From Pantoea sp. 1.19 (GTDB lineage: Bacteria > Pseudomonadota > Gammaproteobacteria > Enterobacterales > Enterobacteriaceae), in the NCBI RefSeq assembly GCF_001922585.1, contig NZ_MRBS01000001.1:434001-498000 (forward strand): DNA of 64,000 nucleotides, in the 5' to 3' direction. Below the pieces are notes generated by a model. That model saw only the letters and a program-made list of their open reading frames with translations. It was not told the DNA's origin and did not search any database. Below are positions 6,870-17,945 of this stretch, piece by piece (the stretch's first letter is position 1; every line of letters starts with the position of its first letter). A program made the position numbers and the translations under genes.

Positions 6870-9038
6870 ATGGCGTTATCATCGGCGCTGAAAGCGCAAA
6901 TTGCACAGTGGTACAAAGCGCTGCAGCAGCACATTCCCGACTTTATCTCCCGCGCCCCGCAGCGCGAGATGATCGCCGCCGTTGCCCGCACCCTGGCGGG
7001 GGAGGAGGGGCGTCATCTGGCGATTGAGGCCCCCACCGGGGTCGGTAAAACCCTCTCTTATCTTCTGCCGGGCATTGCGGTCGGCCGCGCCGAGCAGAAA
7101 CCGCTGGTGGTCAGCACGGCTAATGTTGCGCTGCAGGATCAAATCTACAGTAAAGACCTGCCGCTGTTGAAGAAAATTATCCCGGACCTCCGTTTTACCG
7201 CTGCGTTCGGCCGCGGTCGTTATGTCTGCCCGCGAAATCTGGCCGGACTGGCGGCGGATGCCAGCCAGCAGGGCGATCTGCTGCTGTATCTTGACGACGA
7301 GCGCGATGTCAGCCAGCAGGATCAGGCGCACAGCGCCCGGTTGGAAAAAAGCCTCGCCAGCGGCCAGTGGGATGGCCTGCGCGACCACACCGATGAGGTG
7401 ATAGACGATACGCTCTGGAGCCGGCTCAGCACTGATAAAGCCAGCTGTCTCGGTCATCACTGCCACTGGTATCGCCAGTGCCCCTTTTTTATCGCCCGGC
7501 GGGAGATCGAAAGCGCCGATGTGGTGGTGGCTAACCATGCGCTGGTGATGGCGGCGCTGGAGAGCGAGTCGGTGCTGCCGCCGGCAAAGCATCTGCTGCT
7601 GGTGGTTGATGAAGGGCACCATCTGCTCGACGTAGCGCGCGATCAGCTGGAAATGAGCGGTGACATCACCCCCGGGGCGATCACTCTGCAGCTGGATCTG
7701 TTCTGCCGCCTGGTAGAGCAGTGTATGGCGCAATTTCGGCCAAAATCGCCGCCGCCGCTGGCCGCCAACGGCGAACGCCTGAAAAATCACTGTGAGACGC
7801 TGCGCGAACAGCTCAACGTGGTAGCGGCGTGGGTGCAGCCGCTGTTGCCCCCTGGCGAGGCGGAGGGAAGCTACCGCTTTGAGATGGGGGCGCTGCCGGA
7901 GGGGATGCATGAGGCGTGCGGTCGCCTGTTTACCCTCAGCGACAACCTGCGCGGCCTGGCCGAAGCCCTGCTTAACGATCTCAGTGAGAAAACCGGGCAG
8001 TTTGACGTGGTGCGGCTCAACCGCACCTTTTTGCAGATGAACCGCGCTTTTGGCGCCTTTGAGGCGCTAAGTAAATTGTGGCGGCTGGCGTCGATGGCGC
8101 AGGCCTCGGGCGCGCCGGTGTCCAAATGGGTAGAGCGCGTGGTGCGCGACGGGCAGCCACACCTGCTGCTGCACTGTGCCGGGATCCGCGTCAGCGATCA
8201 GCTGGAGAAGCTGCTGTGGCGCAAGATCCCCCACGTGGTTCTTACCTCGGCCACCCTGCGCTCGTTGAACAGTTTTCAGCGACTTCAGGAGATGTCCGGC
8301 CTGAGCGAGAAGGCGGACGATCGTTTTGTGGCGCTCAGTTCGCCGTTTAATCACGTAGAGCAGGGAAAGCTACTGATTCCACAAATGCGCCATGAACCGA
8401 TGCTGGCACTAGAGGCCGAGCATCTGGCCGAAATGGCGCACTTTTTCCGTCAGCAAGTCAGCGAAGATCGCCATCGCGGTATGCTCGTGCTGTTTGCCAG
8501 CAACCGCGCGATGCAGCTGTTTCTCGGGCACCTTACCGATCTGCGGCTGATGATGCTGGTGCAGGGCGATCAGCCGCGCTACCGGCTGGTCGCGCTGCAC
8601 CGCAAGCGGGTAAGCGCCGGTGAGAAGAGCATTCTGGTCGGACTGCAATCCTTCGCTGAAGGGCTGGATCTGAAGGGTGAGCTGCTCTCTCAGGTCCATA
8701 TCCACAAAATCGCGTTTCCGCCGGTGGACAGCCCGGTGATCCTCACTGAAGGGGAGTGGCTGAAGAGCCTGAAGCGCTATCCGTTTGAGGTGCAAAGTTT
8801 ACCCAGCGCCTCGTTTAATTTGATCCAGCAGGTGGGGCGTTTGATCCGCAGTCATCAGTGCCACGGTGAGATTGTTATTTACGATCGCCGCCTGCTCACC
8901 AAAAGTTACGGCGCGCGGCTGCTGGCGGCGCTGCCGGTATTTCCCCTGCTGCAGCCGCCGCTGCCGCCTGCGCTGCCGGTGGTGAAACCTGCTGCGACGG
9001 CGGTCGCGAAGCGTCGCGCACCGCGTAAAAAACGTTAA
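6870..9038 (+). CDS. dinG: ATP-dependent DNA helicase DinG
   Basis: The 722-residue protein is a superfamily 2, XPD-like 5'-3' helicase that unwinds D-loops and R-loops and supports replication through transcribed regions. The Walker A motif (EAPTGVGKT, residues 53-61), the DEGHH motif II and the late QVGRLIRS motif VI are present. The iron-sulphur cluster cysteines are seen in GRYVCPRN and SCLGHHCHWYRQCPFF. The length matches E. coli DinG (716 aa). The C-terminus ends in a basic tail. E. coli dinG is SOS-induced, but I find no clear CTGT-N8-ACAG LexA box in the 110 bases upstream. ybiB follows 18 bases downstream. Confidence 0.97.
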   Translation: MALSSALKAQIAQWYKALQQHIPDFISRAPQREMIAAVARTLAGEEGRHLAIEAPTGVGKTLSYLLPGIAVGRAEQKPLVVSTANVALQDQIYSKDLPLLKKIIPDLRFTAAFGRGRYVCPRNLAGLAADASQQGDLLLYLDDERDVSQQDQAHSARLEKSLASGQWDGLRDHTDEVIDDTLWSRLSTDKASCLGHHCHWYRQCPFFIARREIESADVVVANHALVMAALESESVLPPAKHLLLVVDEGHHLLDVARDQLEMSGDITPGAITLQLDLFCRLVEQCMAQFRPKSPPPLAANGERLKNHCETLREQLNVVAAWVQPLLPPGEAEGSYRFEMGALPEGMHEACGRLFTLSDNLRGLAEALLNDLSEKTGQFDVVRLNRTFLQMNRAFGAFEALSKLWRLASMAQASGAPVSKWVERVVRDGQPHLLLHCAGIRVSDQLEKLLWRKIPHVVLTSATLRSLNSFQRLQEMSGLSEKADDRFVALSSPFNHVEQGKLLIPQMRHEPMLALEAEHLAEMAHFFRQQVSEDRHRGMLVLFASNRAMQLFLGHLTDLRLMMLVQGDQPRYRLVALHRKRVSAGEKSILVGLQSFAEGLDLKGELLSQVHIHKIAFPPVDSPVILTEGEWLKSLKRYPFEVQSLPSASFNLIQQVGRLIRSHQCHGEIVIYDRRLLTKSYGARLLAALPVFPLLQPPLPPALPVVKPAATAVAKRRAPRKKR

Positions 9039-9056
9039 CAAGAGGCTCTGAGGCAC

Positions 9057-10028
9057 ATGGATTACACCGCCATCATTAAAGAGGTTGGCCGCGGTAAAAA
9101 CCACGCTCGCGATCTTGACCGCGCCACTGCTGAAGCGCTCTACGGCGCGATGCTCGACGGCAACGTGCCGCCGCTGGCGCTGGGCGCGATCCTGATTGCC
9201 CTGCGTATTAAAGGCGAAGGTGAGCAGGAGCTGCGGGGATTTTATGCGGCGATGCAGCAGCGGACGCTGACCCTGACGCCGCCGGCGAATCGGCCGCCGC
9301 CGGTGGTGATCCCCAGCTACAACGGCGCGCGGCGCCAGCCCAACCTGACGCCGCTGCTGGCGCTGCTGCTTAACCGGCTCGGGCTGCCGGTAGTGGTGCA
9401 CGCCGTGGACGATGATCCCACCCGCGTGACCAGCATGACCCTGTTTGCCCGGCTGGGGATCGCACCGGCCACCGATGCCCGCAGTGCCCAGGTGACGCTC
9501 GATCGCGGCGATCTGTTGTTGCTTAGCGTCGCGACGCTCTGTGCGCCGCTGGCGGATCAGCTGGCGCTGCGCTGGCAAATGGGCGTGCGCAACAGCGCCC
9601 ACACGCTGGCCAAACTGGCGACGCCGTTTGCACCGCAGGCGGCGCTGCGAGTGTGCAGCGTGTCGCATCCGGAGTATCTGCCGCGGATCGGCAATTTTAT
9701 CCGTGATACCGGCGGACGGGCGCTGGTGATGCACGGCACGGAGGGTGAAGTGTACGCCAATCCGCAGCGCTGCCCGCAGATCGCGCTGGTCGATGGCGCT
9801 GAGCCGCAGGTACTGCTGCCGCGCCAGCCGGAGAGTGGGATCGTGCGCGCGGCGCTGCCGGCGGAGAAAGATGCTGCCGTCACCGCCGACTGGATTGCCG
9901 ACTGCCTGGCGCGACGGGTGCCGGTGCCACACGCTCTGCGCCTGCAAATTGCCTGCTGCCTGATGGCCTGCGGGCGGGCGGCGTCGCCGGAAGCCGGTCT
10001 GGCGCAGCTGGCAGAAGCCGGCTATTGA
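9057..10028 (+). CDS. ybiB: YbiB, TrpD2-type glycosyltransferase-fold protein
   Basis: The 323-residue protein matches E. coli YbiB, a relative of anthranilate phosphoribosyltransferase (TrpD2 family). The family keeps the TrpD fold but binds nucleic acid and is thought to work in DNA repair or stress responses instead of tryptophan synthesis. The N-terminal four-helix region (VGRGKNHARDLDRATAEALY) and PSYNGARRQPN, in place of the TrpD glycine-rich phosphoribosyl loop, are visible. It follows dinG closely, as in E. coli, and probably shares its transcript. Confidence 0.93.
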   Translation: MDYTAIIKEVGRGKNHARDLDRATAEALYGAMLDGNVPPLALGAILIALRIKGEGEQELRGFYAAMQQRTLTLTPPANRPPPVVIPSYNGARRQPNLTPLLALLLNRLGLPVVVHAVDDDPTRVTSMTLFARLGIAPATDARSAQVTLDRGDLLLLSVATLCAPLADQLALRWQMGVRNSAHTLAKLATPFAPQAALRVCSVSHPEYLPRIGNFIRDTGGRALVMHGTEGEVYANPQRCPQIALVDGAEPQVLLPRQPESGIVRAALPAEKDAAVTADWIADCLARRVPVPHALRLQIACCLMACGRAASPEAGLAQLAEAGY

Positions 10029-10142
10029 TGGCGCAAATGCCATCACAGCGGGGAGAAAAACCGCCTTCGGGAACCGGCCTGACGCCGCGGGGCGCCTCTG
10101 GTATACTCGCCGCCCTGTTCAGTACGCAAGCGGGAGTCGAAG

Positions 10143-11063
10143 GTGGCAGCAGTGATGGATAATGCAATGCTGGAGGCGATGCTGGCGCAGGTGCGTCCGC
10201 TGGCGCAGGGCGGCAAGGTGGCAGACTACATTCCGGCGCTTGCCACGGTCAGCGGCGACAAGCTGGGCATTGCCATCTGCACCGTTGATGGCCGGCAATA
10301 TCAGGCCGGTGACGCCAACGAGCGCTTCTCCATCCAGTCGATTTCGAAGGTGCTCAGCCTGGTCGCGGCGATGCATCTGTATGACGACGAGGAGATTTGG
10401 CAGCGGGTAGGTAAAGATCCCTCTGGCCAGCCGTTTAATTCTCTGCTGCAGCTGGAAATGGAACAGGGCAAACCGCGCAATCCGTTTATCAACGCCGGGG
10501 CGCTGGTGGTGTGCGATATGTTGCAAAGCCGGCTCAGCGCTCCGCGCCAGCGGATACTGGAGATCGTGCGCCGACTGAGCGATGTCCCCGACCTCAGCTA
10601 CGACGCCACGGTGGCCCGTTCGGAGTTTGAACACGCCGCCCGCAACGCGGCGATTGCCTGGCTGATGAAATCATTTGGCAACTTTCATAATGATGTCACC
10701 ACCGTGCTGCAGAACTATTTTCACTACTGTGCGCTCCGCATGAGCTGCGCAGAGCTGGCGCGAGCGTTCCTGTTTCTGGCCGGCCAGGGGACGGCGCAGG
10801 GGCAGTCGGTGCTCAGTCCCACCCAGTCGCGGCAGGTTAATGCCCTGATGGCCACCAGCGGCATGTACCAAAACGCCGGCGAATTTGCCTGGCGCGTGGG
10901 GTTGCCGGCTAAATCGGGCGTCGGGGGAGGCGTGGTGGCAATTGTGCCCGGCGAAATGGCGATTGCCGTCTGGAGTCCGGCGCTGGATGGGGCCGGCAAC
11001 TCGCTGGCGGGCGTGGCGCTGCTGGAGCGATTGACCCGGGTACTGGGCCGCTCGGTGTATTAA
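10143..11063 (+). CDS. glsB: Glutaminase
   Basis: This 306-residue enzyme hydrolyses glutamine to glutamate and ammonia in the cytoplasm. It is a beta-lactamase-fold glutaminase: [11 protein letters not shown] holds the catalytic Ser-x-x-Lys, [10 protein letters not shown] is a family signature, and [10 protein letters not shown] is the KTG-like element. It aligns nearly end to end with E. coli YneH/GlsB (308 aa). The start is GTG, chosen because the N-terminal residues (AVMDNA..LE) then match the E. coli protein. As in E. coli, a membrane diguanylate cyclase gene lies downstream. Confidence 0.96.
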   Translation: MAAVMDNAMLEAMLAQVRPLAQGGKVADYIPALATVSGDKLGIAICTVDGRQYQAGDANERFSIQSISKVLSLVAAMHLYDDEEIWQRVGKDPSGQPFNSLLQLEMEQGKPRNPFINAGALVVCDMLQSRLSAPRQRILEIVRRLSDVPDLSYDATVARSEFEHAARNAAIAWLMKSFGNFHNDVTTVLQNYFHYCALRMSCAELARAFLFLAGQGTAQGQSVLSPTQSRQVNALMATSGMYQNAGEFAWRVGLPAKSGVGGGVVAIVPGEMAIAVWSPALDGAGNSLAGVALLERLTRVLGRSVY

Positions 11064-11192
11064 ATTAAAGCGGGTGATGGATCACGAAGTTTGGCGCACC
11101 GTTCCGGCGCCGTGAGGGGTATAATCCCGCGTAAACCTGGCTGAAGCCGAGCCGTTGCTGTCTGCAGGCTGCGCGCTTAGGGATAATCATGA

Positions 11193-12635
11193 ATGCGTCT
11201 TGCTTTTACTTTCCCCACCCCGCTGTTTCGTCCCACTACGCCGCTGCGCAATGCCGCGTTGCTGGTCGCGCTGACGTCGCTGTTCTATTTTATCGGTGCA
11301 GAAATGCGGCTGGTCAGCGCGCTGTCGCTATTCTGGCCGCTGAATGGCGTGATGGCCGCCGTATTTGCTCGCGTGGTTTGGCTTAACCGGCTGCGGTATT
11401 ACGCGGTGACCTGGGCGGCGATGCTGCTGTATGACATGATAACCACCCGCTGGGGCAGCGCGTCGCTGGTGATTAATTTTTCGAATATGCTCTTTATCGT
11501 GCTGGTCGCGCAGCTGATCCTGCGGGATCGGCGCCGCCAATCCGATCTGCCCGATCCGCTGAATGCCCTGCGGATCATGTGCGGGTGTCTGCTGGCCTCG
11601 CTGCTGAGCGCGCTGGTGGGAGCGCTCGGTTCCGAAGGCATCACGCGGCAAACCTTTTGGCCGCTGTATGCCGACTGGTTCAGCGAGCAGTTTTCCACCG
11701 GCGTGCTGCTACTCCCGTGTCTGCTTACTCTGCGCTTGCCATGCGCGCCGCTGCGCGCGCCGCCCGCTGCGGGGCTGCCTTTGCTCGGGCTGGCGCTGGC
11801 GATTGCCGCGTCGGTGGCGATCGGCGGTGCCGGTAGCCTGGCGTTTCCACTGCCGGCGCTGATTTGGTGCGCGGTACGCTACTCGCTGGCCACCACGTGC
11901 CTGCTCACCCTGCTGACCGGCGCGCTGGAGATTATTCTGGTCGCCAACGGCAGTATCGATATCGCCGCCGGAGCGGCGCTCACCACCGACATGATGTTTT
12001 CTGCCCGGCTGGGCATTGCGGTAATGGCCATCTGCCCGGTCATGGTGGCCGTGAGCATGGCGGCCATTCACGCGCTGATCAAACAGGTGTCGCTGCGTGC
12101 GGACTACGACTTTCTGACCCGCGTTTACTCCCGCTCCGGACTGTATGAAGCGCTCAGGCGGCAACCGGAAGAGCAAACCGGGCCGGCGATGACGGTGATG
12201 CTGTTAGATATCGACTATTTCAAACGCATTAATGATGAGTACGGTCATGAATGCGGTGACCGCATGCTGGCCGATTTTGCTGGTAAGGTGCAGGAGATGG
12301 TGGGCGACGCCGGGCTGGTGGCGAGAATGGGCGGCGAAGAGTTTGCGGTCGTCCTGGTCGCCAGCGGCGGGGCGGAAGGCTTTGCGCTGGCCGAACGTAT
12401 TCGCCAGGCGGTAGCGTCCCATCCTTTTCAGTGGCGGCAGCATCCGCTCAGGCTGACGGTCAGCATTGGCCTCGGCAGCGGGCAGGGCCCGTCGCGCACG
12501 CTCACCGAAAGCGTCAATACGCTGCTGGCGGAAGCCGATGAGTTCCTCTATCGGGCGAAAAAAGCCGGGCGTAATCGTACGCACGCCCGCAGCGTGAAGG
12601 GCACCACCGCGATGTCAGCGCCCGCTGCTGAGTGA
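11193..12635 (+). CDS. dgcF: Membrane-anchored diguanylate cyclase (DgcF-like)
   Basis: The 480-residue protein has about eight to ten membrane helices over residues 20-300, then a GGDEF domain (about 310-460) that makes cyclic di-GMP from two GTP. The active-site loop is GGEEF (RMGGEEFAVVL), and LLDIDYFKRINDEYGHECGD carries the metal and nucleotide contacts. The residues where an RxxD inhibitory site would sit (AGLV) do not match, so product inhibition through it is unlikely. The gene follows glsB as yneF follows yneH in E. coli, and the C-terminal membrane segment WFSEQFSTGVLLLPCLLTL resembles YneF. The ATG at 11193 is used; one four bases earlier is out of frame. Confidence 0.87.
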   Translation: MRLAFTFPTPLFRPTTPLRNAALLVALTSLFYFIGAEMRLVSALSLFWPLNGVMAAVFARVVWLNRLRYYAVTWAAMLLYDMITTRWGSASLVINFSNMLFIVLVAQLILRDRRRQSDLPDPLNALRIMCGCLLASLLSALVGALGSEGITRQTFWPLYADWFSEQFSTGVLLLPCLLTLRLPCAPLRAPPAAGLPLLGLALAIAASVAIGGAGSLAFPLPALIWCAVRYSLATTCLLTLLTGALEIILVANGSIDIAAGAALTTDMMFSARLGIAVMAICPVMVAVSMAAIHALIKQVSLRADYDFLTRVYSRSGLYEALRRQPEEQTGPAMTVMLLDIDYFKRINDEYGHECGDRMLADFAGKVQEMVGDAGLVARMGGEEFAVVLVASGGAEGFALAERIRQAVASHPFQWRQHPLRLTVSIGLGSGQGPSRTLTESVNTLLAEADEFLYRAKKAGRNRTHARSVKGTTAMSAPAAE

Positions 12636-12675
12636 GGGAGAGGGCGCTGGCAACCGAGGCGGCACGGCACGGGCA

Positions 12676-12933
12676 TTAGTTATACAGGGTCGCGCTGCCG
12701 CTGAGCAGGTTATCGCCCCTCACGCTGCTGATGCTGTAGGCGCTCGCCCCGGCCGCTTTCGCTTTTTGCGCCAGTTCAGTCTGCAGGTCGTTCAGCGTGG
12801 TGGCGCCGGTGGCCGAGACGACACCGATTTTATTGCGATCTCCGGCATCTTGCCGGTTGATTTCATCGGCGGCGGTGGCGGCAAATGCGGTGCTGATGGC
12901 AATGGCTGCAGCAAAATATTTGATGGTTTTCAT
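12676..12933 (-). CDS. ybiJ: YbiJ-like exported stress protein (YhcN/BhsA family)
   Basis: An 85-residue small protein with a signal peptide (residues 1-22, cleavage near FAATA-AD) and the DUF1471 domain: NKIGVVSATGATTLNDLQ, then KAGASAYSISSV-like and a terminal SGSATLYN. The family (BhsA, McbA, YhcN, YbiJ) consists of periplasmic or outer-membrane stress proteins affecting biofilm and metal or peroxide tolerance. The NKIGVVSA and GASAYSI sequences are closest to YbiJ, which also sits near ybiB in E. coli. The ATG at 12933 is chosen because the signal peptide then has normal length. It has its own promoter region upstream. Confidence 0.85.
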   Translation of the reverse strand: MKTIKYFAAAIAISTAFAATAADEINRQDAGDRNKIGVVSATGATTLNDLQTELAQKAKAAGASAYSISSVRGDNLLSGSATLYN

Positions 12934-13015
12934 AGAGTGATCCTTAAGTTTCATTGTGTATGAAGGCAGTTGTGCTGCCGATGTGATAATTATTACCGTG
13001 AAATTTGCAGAATGA

Positions 13016-13044
13016 AATTAAAGAGCCCTGAGGAAAATGGTCAA
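13016..13044 (-). promoter_or_regulatory. Possible sigma-70 promoter of ybiJ
   Basis: Read on the minus strand, TTGACC (13044-13039) and TTAATT (13021-13016) are separated by 17 bases and lie about 83 bases upstream of the ybiJ start. The -35 matches well and the -10 only moderately. The rest of the 250-base gap between ybiJ and the end of hutU shows no gene. Confidence 0.35.
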
Positions 13045-13183
13045 ATATTTTGAATGATAGTTGACGTTAGCTGACACAATCCGTGCCAGGGACCGTGCTG
13101 ACCGCGCAGGAGGTAAAGAAATGTGTGAATGGCGCTGACGAAAGCCGACGCAGGCGGGACCGCGCGTTCGCGGCCCCGGTGAC

Positions 13184-14872
<1,689 letters not shown>

Positions 14873-14886
14873 GGTTAACGTCTCTT

Positions 14887-16443
14887 TTAGTCAGGGATAA
14901 CGGAGGAGCGGGACGGCAGCATCTCACACAGGGCGTCAGGCCAGTCGCTGTGGCTGGCCCACTGGCGCATGGCCTCGATATCCGGTGCCAGATAGCGATC
15001 GCGGTCGAGAAACGCGACCCGCTCGCGGATCTGGCGCAGAATATCCTCCAGCAGCGGCGAGCTGTGCAGCGGGTGATGAAATGCGATGCCCTGCGCGGCG
15101 GCCATGGCCTCAATGCCCACCACGCCAGCCGTGTTAAAGCACATGTCGCCTAGCCGGCGTGCGGCCCAGGTGGCCATGGAGACGTGGTCTTCCTGGTTGG
15201 CAGAGGTTGGCAGACTGTCAACGCTGCCGGGGTGGGCCAGTGATTTATTCTCTGAGGCCAGCGCCGCGGCGGTAACCTGCGCAATCATAAACCCGGAGTT
15301 GACGCCGCCGTCGTTCACCAGGAACGGGGGCAGACCGGAGAGGCCGCTGTCGAGCAGCAGCGCCATGCGCCGCTCAGAAATCGCGCCGATTTCGGCTATT
15401 GCCAGCGCCAGGATGTCGGCGGCGAAGGCCACCGGCTCGGCGTGGAAATTACCGCCGGAGATAACCTCGCCGCTGTCGCTGAAGACCAGCGGATTATCTG
15501 AGGCGGCGTTGGCTTCAATTTGCAGGACGCGGGCGGCGTGACGCAGGTTATCCAGGCAGGCGCCCATCACCTGCGGGACGCAGCGGATTGAATAGGGGTC
15601 CTGCACCCGGCCGCAGGCGGCATGGGAATCGACGATAGCGCTGCCCGCCAGCAGGGCGGAAACCGCCGCCGCCACATCGATTTGCCCCGGCTGGCCGCGC
15701 GCCAGATGAATGCGCGCATCGTAGGGCTTTACCGATCCCTTGATGGCTTCCAGCGACAGCGCCCCGGCTACCAGCCCGGCGGCAAACACGTTTTCGGCTT
15801 CAAACAGCCCACGCAGGGCGAGTGCGGTCGATACCTGGGTGCCGTTTAGCAGCGCCAATCCCTCTTTTGGCCCGAGCACAAACGGGGTTACGCCCGCGCG
15901 CTTCAGTCCCTCTGCGGCAGGCAGGATCTCACCGCGGTGCTGCACGTTGCCCTCGCCAATCAGCATCAGCGACAGGTGCGCCAGCGGCGCGAGATCGCCC
16001 GAGGCCCCCACCGAGCCTTTCTCAGGAATACAGGGCAACACGCCGGCGTTATACAGCGTCAGCAGGGCGTCGACGATCGCCGGGCGGATGCCGGAGTGGC
16101 CGCGCGCAAGGCTGATTATCTTGGTGGCCATCACCAGCCGCACCACCGCATCCGCCAGCAGGGAGCCCAGGCCAACGCAGTGGGAGAGCACCAGATTACG
16201 CTGCAGCTCCGCCAGGCGATCGGCGGGGATAGTGGTCTGCGCCAGCTTGCCAAAACCGGTATTGATGCCGTAGGTCACGCGCCCCTCGGCCACGATAGCG
16301 GCGACGCTCTCGTGTGCGCGCTCCATCGCGCGGCGGGCATCGGCATCCAGATACAGCGTGACGTCGCCCTGCCAGATGGCGCGCAGGGTGGCGAGGGTGA
16401 CGCGTCCCGGCGTCAGCATGCATTCGCGTAAAGTCTCAGACAT
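14887..16443 (-). CDS. hutH: Histidine ammonia-lyase
   Basis: The 518-residue enzyme deaminates histidine to urocanate, the first step of the pathway. The Ala-Ser-Gly triad that self-cyclises into the MIO electrophile is present in [15 protein letters not shown], and [12 protein letters not shown] is the N-terminal signature of the family. I start at the ATG at 16443 (MSETLRE) because it has AGGAG seven bases upstream and gives a normal N-terminus. It is the promoter-proximal gene of the hutHU pair. The 211-base gap to divergent hutC carries two HutC-type palindromes. Confidence 0.97.
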   Translation of the reverse strand: MSETLRECMLTPGRVTLATLRAIWQGDVTLYLDADARRAMERAHESVAAIVAEGRVTYGINTGFGKLAQTTIPADRLAELQRNLVLSHCVGLGSLLADAVVRLVMATKIISLARGHSGIRPAIVDALLTLYNAGVLPCIPEKGSVGASGDLAPLAHLSLMLIGEGNVQHRGEILPAAEGLKRAGVTPFVLGPKEGLALLNGTQVSTALALRGLFEAENVFAAGLVAGALSLEAIKGSVKPYDARIHLARGQPGQIDVAAAVSALLAGSAIVDSHAACGRVQDPYSIRCVPQVMGACLDNLRHAARVLQIEANAASDNPLVFSDSGEVISGGNFHAEPVAFAADILALAIAEIGAISERRMALLLDSGLSGLPPFLVNDGGVNSGFMIAQVTAAALASENKSLAHPGSVDSLPTSANQEDHVSMATWAARRLGDMCFNTAGVVGIEAMAAAQGIAFHHPLHSSPLLEDILRQIRERVAFLDRDRYLAPDIEAMRQWASHSDWPDALCEMLPSRSSVIPD

Positions 16444-16529
16444 GTCCAGCTCCTGTTTAGGGTCAGGGCGTCGCCCGGAGGTCAACGCCGGTAAGAGGCA
16501 TGACCGCAGTGAAACAGATATGTCTATTC

Positions 16530-16542
16530 TTGTCTATACAAT
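16530..16542. promoter_or_regulatory. HutC-type operator, site 1
   Basis: TTGTCTATACAAT contains a near-perfect palindrome (TTGT-CTAT-ACAA). A related half-site, TGTCTATTC, lies just before it at 16521. HutC, a GntR regulator, is known to bind TTGTATATACAA-like sequences and to release them on binding urocanate. The site lies 87 bases upstream of hutH and about 110 bases upstream of hutC, well placed to repress both. Confidence 0.65.
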
Positions 16543-16590
16543 TAAACGCGCCACGCGTTTCGCGATCACAAAAAACGGCGCGGCCGGGGC

Positions 16591-16602
16591 TGTCTATACA
16601 AG
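16591..16602. promoter_or_regulatory. HutC-type operator, site 2
   Basis: TGTCTATACAAG repeats the core of site 1 (TGTCTATACAA) and lies 53 bases upstream of the chosen hutC start. It probably mediates autorepression of hutC. The repeat of the same 11-base core 60 bases apart in one intergenic gap is hard to explain by chance. Confidence 0.65.
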
Positions 16603-16654
16603 AGTGACCTGAATGCGTAAACTGAAGGCCCACCATAGCCACCCGGAGAGGGCG

Positions 16655-17410
16655 ATGTCTCAACAGTCTGTTCTGGCGCAATTTGTCGCCGCGATGGGAT
16701 CAAACCCGGCGCCAATCTACCTGCGCGTGAAGCAGGCAATCGTCCGTCAGATTACCGATGGCGTCTGGCCGCCACACCAGCGCGTACCGTCAGAGAGTGA
16801 GCTGGTCAATGAGCTCGGCGTCAGCCGCATGACCATTAACCGCGCGCTGCGCGAGCTAACCAGCGAAGGCTATCTGGTGCGAATGCAGGGCGTGGGTACC
16901 TTCGTCGCCGAGCAGAAAGCCGGTACGCCGATGCTGGAAGTGCACAACATTGCCGATGAAATCGCCCAGCGGGGACATCGCCACCGCGCCGAAGTGATTG
17001 CGCTGGGGGAGATTGCCGCCGATGTCGAGCAGGCAACGCTGCTCGGCGTGGCTCCCGGTCAGCCGCTGTTCCACTCGCTGATAGTGCACTACGATAACGA
17101 CATTCCCGTCCAGCTGGAGGACCGGCTGGTCAATCCGTCAATGGCGCCCGATTACCTGCGGCAAAATTATGCCACCCAGACGCCCTATACTTATCTGATG
17201 CAGGTCGCGCCGCTCACCGCCGGTGAACACGTCGTGGAGGCGGTGATGCCCGGGGTCGCCCAGCGTAAACTGCTGGCGCTGGAGGAGCACCAGCCCTGCC
17301 TGCTGATTCGCCGGCAGACGTGGAGCGACAGCCGGATTGTTACCTTCGCGCGCCTGCTCTATCCCGGCTCGCGCTATCAGCTTATTGGCCGCTTCAGCGG
17401 TCACGGCTGA
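16655..17410 (+). CDS. hutC: Histidine utilisation repressor (GntR family)
   Basis: The 251-residue regulator has an N-terminal winged helix (LRVKQAIVRQITDGVWPPHQRVPSE..., LGVSRMTINRALRELTSEGYL) and a C-terminal UTRA ligand-binding domain (about residues 95-240) that senses urocanate. The ATG at 16655 is preferred over an upstream one at 16613 because GGAGAG sits seven bases before it and the protein then matches known HutC lengths. The last 17 bases overlap the end of hutD on the other strand. Its operators are visible in both divergent gaps of the cluster. Confidence 0.93.
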   Translation: MSQQSVLAQFVAAMGSNPAPIYLRVKQAIVRQITDGVWPPHQRVPSESELVNELGVSRMTINRALRELTSEGYLVRMQGVGTFVAEQKAGTPMLEVHNIADEIAQRGHRHRAEVIALGEIAADVEQATLLGVAPGQPLFHSLIVHYDNDIPVQLEDRLVNPSMAPDYLRQNYATQTPYTYLMQVAPLTAGEHVVEAVMPGVAQRKLLALEEHQPCLLIRRQTWSDSRIVTFARLLYPGSRYQLIGRFSGHG

Positions 17411-17945
17411 GCCGGATAATCGCCAACAGCAGCCGCGCATCAGGACTCTCCGGGCGCAGCTCGCCGCTGGCACCGCGCTGCCAGCAGAGTCCCTGCTGCT
17501 CCGTCAGCGTGCCGCCCGGCGTCTGCCAGCGTCCGCCCAGCACCAGCGCCACGCCTGCTGAGGCCAGCGCGACGGACTGCTGTTGAAGCGTTACCTCACC
17601 ATCAGCCTGCCCGCGGCGGGTCATCAGGTTGAAATCCAGCCCCGGTGCGCTCACCGCCTCGGCGCACAGCGCGCGTTCACCGGAAAACGTCCAGGGAGCG
17701 TGCAGTGTCAGCCGGTGGGCGATGCCGTCACCGCGCAGCCAGAACGGCGCGCCCGACAGCAGCACGATCGTGCGATCAATCCCCGGATAGCGTGAGAAGG
17801 CGCCGTCGCCGGCGACCGTGGCGATGCTGGCGCGCCAGACAAACGGTTGCCCGGGCTCGCCGACGCAGCAGATTTCGCGCGTTTCGCCGCGGCCGTTCTG
17901 CCAGCGGCTGACCGGCAGCGTGCCGGTAGCGAACGTGACGATCAT
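17394..17945 (-). CDS. hutD: HutD family protein
   Basis: The 183-residue cupin-like protein matches HutD: SRWQNGRGETREI near the N-terminus, then FVWRASIATVAGDGAFSRYPGIDRT. HutD accompanies hut genes widely; in Pseudomonas it appears to limit overexpression of the pathway, perhaps by binding formylglutamate or urocanate. Its ATG overlaps the hutF stop (ATGA), so the two are a coupled pair. It ends inside the 3' end of hutC, tail to tail. Confidence 0.9.
   Translation of the reverse strand: MIVTFATGTLPVSRWQNGRGETREICCVGEPGQPFVWRASIATVAGDGAFSRYPGIDRTIVLLSGAPFWLRGDGIAHRLTLHAPWTFSGERALCAEAVSAPGLDFNLMTRRGQADGEVTLQQQSVALASAGVALVLGGRWQTPGGTLTEQQGLCWQRGASGELRPESPDARLLLAIIRLSRDR

Noticed and set aside
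8799-10046. 415-codon open frame on the minus strand opposite the end of dinG and ybiB
   Set aside because: Low-complexity Arg/Gln/His-rich translation, no family signature; dinG and ybiB explain the interval.
11189-11386. ATG four bases before the diguanylate cyclase start with a 65-codon frame
   Set aside because: Out of frame with the membrane and GGDEF domains and ends quickly; the ATG at 11193 gives the full protein.
13108-13138. Perfect AGGAGG followed by a five-codon open frame (ATG at 13121) downstream of hutU
   Set aside because: Too short to be supported, points into the 3' end of the oppositely oriented hutU and has no promoter or attenuator-like structure.
16613-16654. Upstream ATG giving a longer HutC
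   Set aside because: No ribosome-binding site, and it lies 11 bases after an operator core; the ATG at 16655 has GGAGAG and a family-like N-terminus.
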